Shown here in pieces: positions 8,148 to 16,407 of a stretch of DNA of 64,000 nt (the first letter of the stretch is position 1; each line of letters opens with the position of its first letter). Source of the stretch: Actinomadura spongiicola (GTDB lineage: Bacteria; Actinomycetota; Actinomycetes; Streptosporangiales; Streptosporangiaceae); NCBI RefSeq assembly GCF_003432485.1, contig NZ_QVNQ01000001.1:868001-932000 (forward strand). Direction: 5' to 3'. The position numbers were made by a program, and so were the translations under genes. The notes under the pieces were generated by a model. That model saw only the letters and a program-made list of their open reading frames with translations, made no database searches and was not told the DNA's origin.

Positions 8148-10067
8148 GTGTTGCGCATCTCCGCCAGCACCGTCCGCGACCGGTGGCAACTGTTCGCCGG
8201 GGCGCTGCTGACGGTCACACTCGGCGTGGCACTCGTCCAGTCGGCGGTGCTCGTCCTGGTGTCGACGGGAGAGCCGGAGATCCCGCCGGGTACCTCCGCC
8301 CGGGACGCCGAGCAGATCAGGGAGGGATACGCCGGGGCCGCGACGCTGCTGGGCATGGCCACACCGCTGGCGATGTTCCTGGCCATGTTCATCGTGGGCT
8401 CGACGTTCGCCTTCGCCGTGGAGCAGCGCCGCCGCGAACTGGCCCTGTTGCGGATGCTCGGCGGGAGCCGTCCCCAACTGATCGGATTGCTGCTGGGCGA
8501 GGCGTTCCTGCTGGGGCTGATCGGCAGCGTCCTCGGCATGGTGCTGGGTGTTCCGGCCGCGTGGGTCCAGGCGCGGCTGCTGATCGGGATCGGGCTGCTC
8601 CCGGACGGTTTCTCCCCGGGCTGGTCCAACTCGGTGCTGGTGCTGTCGCCGGGCGTGGGGATCACGGTCGCGGTGTGCGGGGTGCTGGCGGCGTCCTACC
8701 GGTCGGCCAGGGTGCGCCCGCTGGACGCCTTGCGCAACACGCCCCGCGCGGCCCGCGTGATGACCGCCGGACGCTGGCTGACGGGCCTGTCCTCGCTCGC
8801 GCTGACCCTCCTCCTCATCGCGGCCGGAAACGGAACGGATCTGCTGCTCACCCTGATGGTCGGGATGGGCATCTCCATCGTCGGCTCGGTCGCCCTCAGC
8901 GCGCTGAGCCCGCTGGCCGTCCCGCTGGTCGGCAGGCTCCTCGGCACGGTCCTGCGAACCGGCGTGCTCGGCGAGCTGGCGCAGGCCAACCTGCGTGACG
9001 CGGTCCGGCGCAGCGCCTCCACCGCCGCGCCCGTCATCGTGCTGGTCGGCCTGCTCGTCGGCCTCACCGGCACGTTGAACTCGCTGGCCCGCGCCACCGG
9101 CGCCGATCTGGAGCGGATCACCGTCGCCGAACTGGTGGTCACCTCGGACGGCGCCGCCGCGGCCCGAATCCCGCATATCCCCGGGGTCGCGCTCGCCTCC
9201 CCGCAGAGCCAGGTCGAGATGGCGGTGACCGCCCGGTACCGCGAGGAACAGCGGACCTACCGGCAGACGCACCATTCGGGGATCATCGCGGTCGACGGCA
9301 CCGCCTACCGTCGCGCCCACCGCCTCACTCCGACGTCCGGCACCCTGGACGACCTGCGCGGACGCACCATCGTGATCGGCCCGGGGCTGGCCGGCGAGGG
9401 CATCCTTCGCGGCTCGGTCACGGCCCGGATCGGCGACGAGAAAGTCAAGCTGCGTACCGTGGCGCGCCTCCCGGAAGTTCTGGAGAACCGCAGCGCGAAC
9501 TTCCTGGTGCCGCGTGACCTCGTCCCCGCCGCGATCCTCGCGGAGGCGCCGACCGAGACCATGGTGCAGGTCGCGCCCGGCACCTCAGCGCGGGCGGTCG
9601 CCGACCGGATCCGCGCCGCCGGAATCGGCGACGTCCGCACCACCGCCCAATGGGCCGACGCCCGGGTGGAGGACGAACAGCGCGGCACGATGGGGATCAT
9701 GGCCGTCCTGATGGGCATGTCCGGCCTGTACGCCGCGATCGCGGTGATCAACGCGGTGGTGATCGCCGCCGCCGAGCGCCGTACGGAGTTCGCGGTCGCC
9801 CGCGCCACCGGGCTGAGCCGTGGCCAGGTCGTCCGGATGGCCACCATCGAGTCCACCGCGGTCACCGTCATCGGCCTGTTCCTCGGCTCGCTGGTCGCCG
9901 CGGCGGCGCTGGCGGGGTTCCAGCAGGGAGGCATTCTCGCCGTCCCCTGGACCCTCCTCGCCCTGCTGATCGTGGCCTCCCTCGCCGTCACCGCAGGCGC
10001 CGGCGCCCTGACCACCCTGGCCATGACCAAGCCGTCCGCCACGGCCCTCGTCACCGCCCGCGAGTGA
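8148..10067 (+). CDS. FtsX/MacB-type ABC transporter permease
   Basis: A 639-aa permease with a GTG start at 8148 (a TTG follows it directly). An N-terminal transmembrane segment is followed by a first FtsX-type bundle (about residues 60-200, with EQRRRELALLRMLGGS), further hydrophobic segments at about 205-310 and an extracytoplasmic portion of roughly 170 residues. The C-terminal bundle at about 515-625 contains the matching AAERRTEFAVARATGLSRGQ. The duplicated ERR-E-A-LR-LG motif marks a double FtsX-domain protein. It is coupled to the ATPase gene and overlaps the convergent SDR gene by 17 bases. Substrate unknown; antibiotic or peptide stress is the common theme of such loci. Confidence 0.9.
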   Translation: MLRISASTVRDRWQLFAGALLTVTLGVALVQSAVLVLVSTGEPEIPPGTSARDAEQIREGYAGAATLLGMATPLAMFLAMFIVGSTFAFAVEQRRRELALLRMLGGSRPQLIGLLLGEAFLLGLIGSVLGMVLGVPAAWVQARLLIGIGLLPDGFSPGWSNSVLVLSPGVGITVAVCGVLAASYRSARVRPLDALRNTPRAARVMTAGRWLTGLSSLALTLLLIAAGNGTDLLLTLMVGMGISIVGSVALSALSPLAVPLVGRLLGTVLRTGVLGELAQANLRDAVRRSASTAAPVIVLVGLLVGLTGTLNSLARATGADLERITVAELVVTSDGAAAARIPHIPGVALASPQSQVEMAVTARYREEQRTYRQTHHSGIIAVDGTAYRRAHRLTPTSGTLDDLRGRTIVIGPGLAGEGILRGSVTARIGDEKVKLRTVARLPEVLENRSANFLVPRDLVPAAILAEAPTETMVQVAPGTSARAVADRIRAAGIGDVRTTAQWADARVEDEQRGTMGIMAVLMGMSGLYAAIAVINAVVIAAAERRTEFAVARATGLSRGQVVRMATIESTAVTVIGLFLGSLVAAAALAGFQQGGILAVPWTLLALLIVASLAVTAGAGALTTLAMTKPSATALVTARE

Positions 10068-10911
10068 CCCCCGGCGAGCGCAGAAGCTCCTCGGTGAGCT
10101 TGGCGAGGCGTTCGGCGTCATGCTTGTCCAGCGTCGGCAGCGACAGGTCAACCGGCTTCCCGCGGTCGACGGCGGTGAGCGGGGCGGACGGCGGTTCGTC
10201 GATCCATTCGACGATGGGCCGGATCGCGGTCTCCACCGGCCGCGCCTTGACCCGCGCCAGCAGCCTGATCGTTCCGCGCATCACCGGGTTCAGCGGGGAC
10301 AGATCTCCGCTGCGGGTGAAACCGGGGTGGTAAAGCACATAGCGGGCCTTTCCCGCCGCCCGGTCGGCGAAGGAGACGCCGAGCAGGTCGTTGGCCCGGT
10401 TGGCCTGGAGCTGCGCCTTGATCATGCTGTACTTGCGTCGCAGTTGCAGATCGTCCCACCGCACCGAACCCACCGTGTTACCGACCCCGGACACGTTCAC
10501 GATCAGCGGCGCGGGGGCCGCGTCCATCACCGGACGCAGCAGTTCGCCCAACAAGTACCGGCTCAGGTAATACAGCGCGAAGGTGAACTCCAGCCCATCG
10601 GAAGTCTCCCGCCGTTTCGGACTCGGCCGGTTCGCGCAAAGGATGAGCGCGTCCACCACCGGATGACCCGCCACGATTTCCTTCGCGACGCGACGGACCT
10701 CGCCCACGGTGCTCAAATCCGCGTGCAGAAACCGGAACCGCTCACCGGCACCCGCCCGGGCCGCCTCCTCGACCAGCGCCCGGCCCTTCTCCCCGCTGCT
10801 TCCAATGACGATCACGGTGTCGCCCCGAGCGAGGCGCGCGAGCGCCGTCGCCCGGCCCATTCCGTCGGTTCCACCACTGATCACCACTGTCTTGCTCGTA
10901 CGGCCGGACAT
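10051..10911 (-). CDS. Short-chain dehydrogenase/reductase
   Basis: A 286-aa SDR. The N-terminal dinucleotide motif is SGGTDGMGRATA (TGxxxGxG variant), followed by ALILCAN where the family has NNAG, a serine in IVNVSGVG and the catalytic pair in YSMIK (Y-x-x-x-K), so it should be catalytically competent. The long insert with WDDLQLRRKYSM resembles the retinol-dehydrogenase-like branch of SDRs. It is divergent from an HxlR regulator across 76 bases that carry a 9-bp direct repeat, so that regulator probably controls it. Substrate is not predictable. Confidence 0.85.
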   Translation of the reverse strand: MSGRTSKTVVISGGTDGMGRATALARLARGDTVIVIGSSGEKGRALVEEAARAGAGERFRFLHADLSTVGEVRRVAKEIVAGHPVVDALILCANRPSPKRRETSDGLEFTFALYYLSRYLLGELLRPVMDAAPAPLIVNVSGVGNTVGSVRWDDLQLRRKYSMIKAQLQANRANDLLGVSFADRAAGKARYVLYHPGFTRSGDLSPLNPVMRGTIRLLARVKARPVETAIRPIVEWIDEPPSAPLTAVDRGKPVDLSLPTLDKHDAERLAKLTEELLRSPGVTRGR

Positions 10912-10925
10912 GCGCTCGCTCCTCG

Positions 10926-10955
10926 ATCATCGGTGGCTCGACGACAATCATCGGT
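10926..10955. promoter_or_regulatory. Direct repeat ATCATCGGT x2, candidate HxlR operator
   Basis: ATCATCGGT occurs at 10926-10934 and again at 10947-10955, a 21-base period equal to two helical turns, in the short divergent region between the SDR gene (start 10911) and the HxlR gene (start 10988). Its place makes it a plausible regulator site for both genes. Confidence 0.45.
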
Positions 10956-10987
10956 AACCACCCGTCCGCCCGAAAGAAGGCAGTTCG

Positions 10988-11413
10988 ATGTCTGATACGC
11001 ACACCGATGTGCCCTCGGTGATCAGCGCGCCGCTTCCGATCCCGGTGCCGCTGGACGAACAACTGGCCTGCCCGGTGGGGGACGTTCTGCGCCGCGCCGG
11101 CGACCGCTGGAGCGTGCTGATCCTGGTCTTGCTGGGCAGGCGCTCCTACCGCTTCAACGAACTGCACCGATCGATCGAGGGAATCAGCCAGCGCATGCTG
11201 ACCCGCACGTTGCGCGGCCTCGAACGGGACGGCCTGGCCAGCCGAACCGTCCATCCGACCGTCCCGCCAACGGTCGAATACGACCTGACCCCCCTGGGCC
11301 GCACCCTCCTCGAACCGCTCTCCACCCTCGCCGACTGGGCCGTCCGACACGGCCCCGAAATCGCCGCCGCCCGAGCAGACCACGACACCCATGACCGGGC
11401 GAACCCGGGTTGA
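10988..11413 (+). CDS. HxlR-family winged-helix transcriptional regulator
   Basis: A 141-aa regulator with the full HxlR domain: LACPVGDVLRRAGDRWSVLI, the recognition region FNELHRSIEGISQRMLTRTL, the wing VPPTVEYDLTPLGRTLLE and the terminal helix LADWAVRH. The single cysteine (C31 in LACPVG) sits where redox or electrophile-sensing HxlR proteins carry theirs. It is divergent from an SDR gene, a common arrangement in which the regulator senses the enzyme's toxic substrate. The stop lies 15 bases from the convergent DUF2087 gene. Confidence 0.92.
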   Translation: MSDTHTDVPSVISAPLPIPVPLDEQLACPVGDVLRRAGDRWSVLILVLLGRRSYRFNELHRSIEGISQRMLTRTLRGLERDGLASRTVHPTVPPTVEYDLTPLGRTLLEPLSTLADWAVRHGPEIAAARADHDTHDRANPG

Positions 11414-11428
11414 CCGCACCGACCGTGG

Positions 11429-11986
11429 TCAGGCGCTGCGGCGGTAGTCACTGCCGGCGTCCCGTGTCACCAGGCGCAGACCCACCAGGAGCCTGCGGAG
11501 GGCGGCGTGATCGTCATGGACCTCCGCCAACCGCCGATCGACCTCGGCCTCGGTCAGAACACGGTCGGTGGGCAGGAGTTGGACGAGGAGACGTCCAATC
11601 CGTTCGAGGACGTCCGGCTTGTCCGGAAGGTCGACCAGCCGTCCTTGCTTGAAGAACCGCTCCAGCTCCGGCTCGCTCCGAAGGAGCCGTGTCATCGGAA
11701 GGTCTTGGACCAGCACGTCCGCCGTTCCACGGAGGGCGGTGAGGTTCGTGGAAAGGACCTGTCCCCGCATGGTCAGCAGGCCTGCCTCCTGCAACCGGAC
11801 GGCCTCCTTCAGCAGGGCCTTCACGGTGAGCCCGAGGGCGGTCGCGATGGCCGTCAGAGAGCGGTCTCCTCCGTTCCGCTCATGGGTGGCGACGGCGGTG
11901 AGCAGGCTCAGCCGAGCCGGCGAGGTGAGCGCGGTGAGCTGGGCGGCCGCGCGGCTCTGATGGAACGCCGTTGTCTCTAACACCAT
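11429..11986 (-). CDS. ArsR-like HTH plus DUF2087 transcriptional regulator
   Basis: A 185-aa protein from the ATG at 11986: an ArsR-like winged helix (about residues 8-85, with LTALTSPARLSLLTAVATHE and LTAIATALGLTVKALLKEAV) and a C-terminal DUF2087 domain (about 110-180, FFKQGRLVDLPDKPDVLERI to LRRLLVGLRLVTRDAGSDYRR). An AGGGA about ten bases upstream supports this start and gives the normal family size. The frame continues in-phase for 81 more codons to an ATG at 12229, and that segment looks like a piece of a different gene, described separately. The regulated genes are not evident. Confidence 0.75.
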   Translation of the reverse strand: MVLETTAFHQSRAAAQLTALTSPARLSLLTAVATHERNGGDRSLTAIATALGLTVKALLKEAVRLQEAGLLTMRGQVLSTNLTALRGTADVLVQDLPMTRLLRSEPELERFFKQGRLVDLPDKPDVLERIGRLLVQLLPTDRVLTEAEVDRRLAEVHDDHAALRRLLVGLRLVTRDAGSDYRRSA

Positions 11987-12229
11987 GAATCCGTATCCCT
12001 GTTCATCTCTGCTCTCGCCACCCGTCTCCCTCGACGAGACGGTCTTGGCCGCTTCCCAATCGATGACGTTGGTGATTCGACCGTTGACGTCCACCCGGAT
12101 GATGTCCGGGCCGAAGTCGCGGACGAGACCGGCCCGCCGCGCGTCGAGCATCGGGCGACAGGCCGCGAGCGAGTCCACCGCTGGGGCGTTGACTTGTAGG
12201 GGTTGCGGGCTGGGTGAGCTGTTCGTCAC
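11987..12229 (-). pseudogene. Remnant of an aminoglycoside-phosphotransferase-like gene, in frame with the DUF2087 regulator
   Basis: The 81 codons upstream of the regulator contain RDFGPDIIRVD followed by GRITNVIDWEAA. This matches the catalytic-loop and DFG regions of APH-type kinases (usually H-G-D-F-G-P-D-N-x-x-V-D, then I-D-W-E), but the catalytic His-Gly is replaced by Arg and the Mg-binding Asn by Ile. No other part of a kinase is present. It could be translated as an N-terminal extension of the regulator if the ATG at 12229 is used; otherwise it is a fossil. Confidence 0.5.
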
Positions 12230-12304
12230 AGGGTGGGGGACCTTGACGAGAATTACTGCGTACCCTTAGTTGTTGCTTATCAGTTGCAATAGCTGAGGGG
12301 ATGC
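12230..12304. promoter_or_regulatory. AT-rich divergent promoter region before the metal-chelate importer
   Basis: This 75-base region is notably AT-rich for the window and contains GTTGC repeated 11 bases apart within an imperfect dyad (GCTTATCAGTTGCAATAGC). A metal-responsive (Fur or DtxR type) operator would be expected here, but the sequence does not match any consensus I know well. No cobalamin riboswitch fits in the space. Confidence 0.3.
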
Positions 12305-13411
12305 ATGAAGGCGTTGTCGGTGGTGCGGTCGGGCGTGGGGCCGGAGACCGACGACGACGATCTGGGGGCGTCCTCCCGGCGGCGGCGGTACGTGTTGCTC
12401 CTGCTCGGGTTGGTCGCGGTGTTCTGCGGGACGGTCGTCGCGGCGGTCGGGATGGGGGCGGTCTCGGTGTCGCCGCTGACCGTCCTGGACATCGTGGGGC
12501 ACCACCTGATCGGCAGCCCGGCCGAGAAGACCTGGAAGTCGTCGCATGACGCGATCGTGTGGCGGGTGCGGTTGCCGCGGGTGCTGCTGGGCGCGGCGGT
12601 GGGGGCCGGGCTCGCCGTGACCGGGATGGCGTTGCAGGCGATGGTGCGCAACATGCTCGCCGATCCGTACCTGCTGGGGGTCAACTCCGGTGGGTCGACG
12701 GGGGCCGCGGCCGCGATCCTGTTCGGGTTCGGGGCGGGGTGGGGCGAGCACGCGTTGCAGATCGCCGCCTTTCTCGGGGCGCTGGGCGCGTCGCTGCTGG
12801 TCTTCGTGATCGCGCGGACGGCGGGACGGATCACCTCGACGCGGTTGCTGATGACGGGGGTGGCGGTCGGGTACGCGCTCTACGCCCTCACCAGCTTCTT
12901 GATCTTCGCGTCCGACTCGGCCGAAGGTTCCCGGTCGGTGCTGTTCTGGCTGCTGGGGACGTTGGCGCTGGCGCACTGGTCGGCGCCGCTGGTCGTGGTC
13001 CTGGTCGCCGTCGCGCTGGTGGTCACGCTGCTCACGTTGTGGGGACGGCGGCTGGACGCGCTGGCGATCGGTGACGAGACCGCGCACACCCTGGGCGTCT
13101 CGCCGGCGCGGTTCCGGCTGGTGCTGCTGGTGCTCGTCTCCCTGGCGGTCGGGGTGCTGGTGGCGTCGTCCGGCAGCATCGGTTTCGTCGGGCTGGTGAT
13201 CCCGCATCTGGCCCGGCGCATCGTGGGGGCCACACACCGCCGGGCCGTTCCCGTCGCCGCGCTGATCGGCGCCATCTTCCTGCTGTGGGCCGACCTGGCC
13301 GCCCGCATGCTCCTGAGTCCGCAGGAGCTGCCGATCGGCATCATCACCGCGATGGTCGGCGCGCCGTTCCTGCTCATCCTGGTCCGCCGCCTGCACGCCG
13401 GAAGCGAGTGA
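12305..13411 (+). CDS. FecCD-family ABC transporter permease (metal-chelate/cobalamin type)
   Basis: A 368-aa polytopic membrane protein with the FecCD hallmarks: RLPRVLLGAAVGAGLAVTGM, LQAMVRNMLADPYLLGVNSG, and SIGFVGLVIPHLARRIVG before the last two helices. About ten hydrophobic segments are visible from residue 28 to the C-terminus. As a homodimer it would form the channel for an iron-siderophore, haem, cobalamin or other metal-chelate. The ATPase gene starts one base after its stop, and the binding protein and a methyltransferase follow, so this is the first gene of a four-gene operon. An ATG three bases into an overlapping frame (12302) is out of phase. Confidence 0.92.
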   Translation: MKALSVVRSGVGPETDDDDLGASSRRRRYVLLLLGLVAVFCGTVVAAVGMGAVSVSPLTVLDIVGHHLIGSPAEKTWKSSHDAIVWRVRLPRVLLGAAVGAGLAVTGMALQAMVRNMLADPYLLGVNSGGSTGAAAAILFGFGAGWGEHALQIAAFLGALGASLLVFVIARTAGRITSTRLLMTGVAVGYALYALTSFLIFASDSAEGSRSVLFWLLGTLALAHWSAPLVVVLVAVALVVTLLTLWGRRLDALAIGDETAHTLGVSPARFRLVLLVLVSLAVGVLVASSGSIGFVGLVIPHLARRIVGATHRRAVPVAALIGAIFLLWADLAARMLLSPQELPIGIITAMVGAPFLLILVRRLHAGSE

Positions 13412-13412
13412 C

Positions 13413-14225
13413 ATGATCGAAGGACGCGGACTCACCTATGCCTACGGCGCGACGACCGTGGTGCGGGACGTCGATGTGCGCGCCGAGTCCGGCCGGATAC
13501 TCGGGCTGCTCGGGCCCAACGGCAGCGGCAAGACCACGGTGGTGCGGATGCTCACCGGGATCGTGACCCCGCGCAGCGGCCAGGTCTTCCTGGACGGAAG
13601 GCCGCTCGGCTCCTTCACGCATCGCGCGCTGGCGCAGCAGGTCGCCGTCGTGCTCCAGGAGTCGCTGGGCGATCTCCCGATGACGGTGGCCGACATGGTC
13701 CTGCTCGGCCGGGCGCCGCACCAGACGACGTTCTCCCGCAACGGCGCCGAGGATCACCGGATCGCCGCGTCCGTGCTGCGCAGGGTCGGCGCCCGGCATC
13801 TCGCGGACCGGGTGTTCGTCGGTTTGTCCGGTGGCGAGAAGCAGCGCGTGATGATCGCTCGGGCGCTGGCGCAGGAGCCCACGCATCTCGTGCTCGACGA
13901 GCCGACCAACCACCTCGACATCCGGTTCCAGCACGAGCTGCTCGCCATGATCCGCGGGCTCGGCATCACGACCGTCATCGTGCTCCACGATCTCAACCTG
14001 GCCGCTCGTTACTGCGATGACGTGCTGGTCCTTCAGGACGGCGACGTCGTCGCGCACGGGCCGTGCGCCGATGTGCTGACCGCCGAGCTTCTTCAGGGCG
14101 TCTACGGCGTCGGCGTCGAACGTCTCGACACTTCTCGCGGCATCCAGTTCCTCTTCCATCCGCTCGACGACGAGTCCGTACCACCGGCTGAACCCGGCCA
14201 CGCTAAGGAGAAGTCCGCTCGATGA
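13413..14225 (+). CDS. FecE/BtuD-type ABC transporter ATP-binding protein
   Basis: A 270-aa ATPase: Walker A GLLGPNGSGKTTVVR, Q-loop VVLQESLGDLPMTV, signature GLSGGEKQRVMIARAL, Walker B HLVLDEPTNHLD and the switch histidine VIVLHDLNLAARYC. The motif spacing and NHLDIR are typical of the ferric-chelate/cobalamin import ATPases. The stop overlaps the start of the binding-protein gene by four bases (ATGA), so the two are translationally coupled. It powers the FecCD permease encoded immediately upstream. Confidence 0.93.
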   Translation: MIEGRGLTYAYGATTVVRDVDVRAESGRILGLLGPNGSGKTTVVRMLTGIVTPRSGQVFLDGRPLGSFTHRALAQQVAVVLQESLGDLPMTVADMVLLGRAPHQTTFSRNGAEDHRIAASVLRRVGARHLADRVFVGLSGGEKQRVMIARALAQEPTHLVLDEPTNHLDIRFQHELLAMIRGLGITTVIVLHDLNLAARYCDDVLVLQDGDVVAHGPCADVLTAELLQGVYGVGVERLDTSRGIQFLFHPLDDESVPPAEPGHAKEKSAR

Positions 14226-15208
14226 AGAGATGCCTCGCCCGGCTCACGGCCGGTCTGCTGGCCGTCACGCTCACCGCCTGCGGCTCGTCCGGCTCCGGGG
14301 ACGGCGACAACGGGAAGGCGTCGGCGAACTATCCCCTCACCGTCAAGAACTGCGGGGTGGACGTCACCCTGGACAAGGCGCCGTCCAGCGTGATGATCGT
14401 CAACAGTGCTCCGTTGCAGTACCTGTCCGCCCTCGGCGTGCTGGACCGGTTGTCTTCGCGGGCCGGGAAGTTCCCGCCGGAGTACTACTCCAAGGAGACC
14501 CTCGCCGCGGTCGAGAAGGTTCCCTCCCTCACCGACCGGCTCGGCTCCGACGGGCACCTGAAGATCTCCACCGAGTCGATCATCTCGAAGGAACCGGACC
14601 TGGTGCTCGGCCTGCCCGACGGCGTCTCGCGCGAGTCCCTGTCGGCCGTCGGCATTCCGGTGCTCAACGAGCCCAGCTTCTGCCCCGACGGGATCAAGAA
14701 CCCCGGCTACGAGACGATCTACCAGCAGATGCGGCTGTACGGCAGGGTCTTCGACCGGCGGGCCAAGGCCGAGCAGGCCGTCAAGGACCTCCAGAAGCGG
14801 ATCCAGACCGTCCAGGCCGGTCTCCCCGACCAGAAGGGCCGCAAGGTCGCCGTGCTGTGGCCCTACCGGGGTGAGGGCACCGTCGGGGCCTACGGCGGTC
14901 AGAGCATGGCCACACCGCAGCTCAAGACGCTCGGCGCCCAGAACGTGTTCGCCGCTACCGACAAGCGCGTCTTCGAGGTCTCCATGGAGGAACTGCTGGC
15001 ACGCGACCCCGACACCGTCATCCTGCTGCACACCGACGGCACCCGGCAGGAGATCAAGCAGGCGCTGCTGGACATCCCCGGCGCCAAGGATCTGCGCGCG
15101 GTCCGGAACGACGCGATCCACGTGCAGCTGTTCAACTTCACCGAACCGCCCTCGCCCCTGGTCCTGGACGGCCTGGAGCGCCTGGCGACCTACTTCAAGG
15201 GCAAGTGA
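14222..15208 (+). CDS. Metal-chelate ABC transporter substrate-binding lipoprotein
   Basis: A 328-aa lipoprotein. The signal peptide LTAGLLAVTLTACGSS has a lipobox with Cys at about residue 20 and a Ser/Gly-rich linker. The mature part starts with YPLTVKNCGVDVTL, the entry strand of class III (BtuF/FepB-like) binding proteins; ISKEPDLVLGLP and LLARDPDTVILLHTDG are the two conserved helix-strand units of the bilobed fold. Its ligand could be a siderophore, cobalamin or another metal complex; sequence alone does not say. It is third in the importer operon, and the methyltransferase starts five bases after its stop. Confidence 0.9.
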   Translation: MKRCLARLTAGLLAVTLTACGSSGSGDGDNGKASANYPLTVKNCGVDVTLDKAPSSVMIVNSAPLQYLSALGVLDRLSSRAGKFPPEYYSKETLAAVEKVPSLTDRLGSDGHLKISTESIISKEPDLVLGLPDGVSRESLSAVGIPVLNEPSFCPDGIKNPGYETIYQQMRLYGRVFDRRAKAEQAVKDLQKRIQTVQAGLPDQKGRKVAVLWPYRGEGTVGAYGGQSMATPQLKTLGAQNVFAATDKRVFEVSMEELLARDPDTVILLHTDGTRQEIKQALLDIPGAKDLRAVRNDAIHVQLFNFTEPPSPLVLDGLERLATYFKGK

Positions 15209-15212
15209 CGCC

Positions 15213-15935
15213 GTGCCTCAGGACTCACCCGTCCAGGACCGCATCACCTGGTACTGGAACCAGCACGCCCCCGCCTACCAGCGGTTCCAGGAGCAACGGC
15301 TCGCGCACCCCGACTACGACGCCGCCTGGACCCGCGTCTGGCGGGACGCCCTGCCCGACGACGCCGAGACCGTGCTCGACGTGGGCACCGGCACGGGCCA
15401 CGCCGCGTTGACCATCGCGGCCCTCGGCCGCCGGGTGAGGGGCATCGACATCGCACCCGCCATGCTGGACTACGCCCGCGACAACGCGCGGCGCCGCGGG
15501 CTCGACATCACGTTCGTCCAGGGCGACGCGGTCAGGCCCGAGGTGCGAGGCGGCCCGTTCGACGCGCTCGTCAGCCGCTACCTCCTCTGGACGCTGCCCG
15601 ACGTCGACACCGCGCTGCGCGACTGGCGCCGCCTGCTCCGTCCGGGCGGCCGACTGGCCGTCGTGGACGCCCCCTGGCACGCCGGCGGAATGCGACACTC
15701 CGACACCGACCCCCGGGCCCACGCCTACGACGCCGAGGCCCGCCGCGCGCTGGCGCTCGCCGAAGCGGACGACATCGCCGCCTGGCGGGAGAGGATTCTC
15801 GCCGCCGGCTTCACGGACGTCGAGAGCACGCCCCTGACCGAACTCTTCGAACTCGACGGCGTCCACGGCGTCGCGACGGACCACCACCGCACCCTGCAAC
15901 ACCTGATCACCGCCCAGAACCCCGGCGCTCCCTGA
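15213..15935 (+). CDS. Class I SAM-dependent methyltransferase
   Basis: A 240-aa methyltransferase with a GTG start four bases beyond the binding-protein stop. Motif I is VLDVGTGTGHAALTIAALG (residues about 50-68), the acidic residue ends the next strand (VRGIDIAPAMLDYA), and motifs II/III are DALVSRYLLWTLPD and LLRPGGRLAVVDAPWH. Being the last gene of a metal-chelate importer operon is unusual. It may modify the imported chelate or a chelator precursor, or act on something unrelated. No nonribosomal-peptide or nicotianamine-like synthase is in the window to supply a substrate. Confidence 0.85.
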   Translation: MPQDSPVQDRITWYWNQHAPAYQRFQEQRLAHPDYDAAWTRVWRDALPDDAETVLDVGTGTGHAALTIAALGRRVRGIDIAPAMLDYARDNARRRGLDITFVQGDAVRPEVRGGPFDALVSRYLLWTLPDVDTALRDWRRLLRPGGRLAVVDAPWHAGGMRHSDTDPRAHAYDAEARRALALAEADDIAAWRERILAAGFTDVESTPLTELFELDGVHGVATDHHRTLQHLITAQNPGAP

Positions 15936-15950
15936 CCCCCGGCGGGTCAG

Positions 15951-16007
15951 GGGACTTCGTCGCACCTGATTCCGGTCGAAGGTACCGGCGGGAGGGACTT
16001 CCGGCCC
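15951..16007 (+). promoter_or_regulatory. Two DosR-like boxes upstream of the Acg-type fragment
   Basis: GGGACTTCCGGCCC at 15994-16007 is a good inverted repeat of the dormancy-regulator (DosR/DevR) type (GGGAC-N4-GNCCC). GGGACTTCGTCGCA at 15951-15964 shares its left half, 43 bases upstream. Paired DosR boxes 60-120 bases ahead of the start are the arrangement known for acg and hspX in mycobacteria. No DosR gene is certain here, although a NarL-type pair lies 10 kb away. Confidence 0.5.
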
Positions 16008-16070
16008 GATGCCGCCGGGCCCGGGGCTCGGCAGCCTGAAGGTGTCGGGCACTCGCGGCTGGAGGTCCTC

Positions 16071-16397
16071 ATGATCGGCGCTACACGATCCGTGGTGGAA
16101 GGTCGGGACGTCCAGGCCCGGCCACCCGAACGCGAAGGACCGGATCTGGCGGTGCGGTTCGTCGTGCGCGCGGCGGTTCTGGCGCCGTCCGTCCACAACA
16201 CCCAGCCGTGGCGGTTCGTCGACCGTCCCGACGGGCTGGAATTGTGGGCCGACCGGGCCCGGCTGCTGTCGATGGCCGACCCGGCCGGGCGGGAGATGAC
16301 CGCCTCGGCCACACGGCACACCCCCCGCCCAGTCGACGGCGGCCGGTCGCGGACGTCCTCAGCGGCGAAGAACGAACTTCCTGGGAGGACGAGATGA
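16071..16397 (+). pseudogene. Truncated Acg-type nitroreductase-like gene
   Basis: The ATG at 16071 opens a frame whose first 80 residues match the N-terminus of Acg-family (dormancy nitroreductase-like) proteins: VRFVVRAAVLAPSVHNTQPW, LELWADRARLL and MADPAGREMTAS. Family members are about 320-340 aa, but here similarity stops abruptly after MTASAT. The remaining 25 codons are unrelated and end at 16397, directly before the DUF4389 gene. The active-site domain that follows in intact proteins is missing, so this is a deletion remnant that may still be transcribed from the DosR-like boxes upstream. Confidence 0.7.
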
Positions 16398-16407
16398 ACG
16401 TCGAGAG

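Noticed and set aside
12230..12304. Possible cobalamin riboswitch ahead of the FecCD importer
   Set aside because: Only 75 bases separate the divergent genes and no B12-box-like conserved core is present.
12266..13435. Long - strand open frame opposite the FecCD permease gene
   Set aside because: The product is Gln/Arg/His-rich, typical of antisense to a hydrophobic membrane-protein gene in high-G+C DNA.
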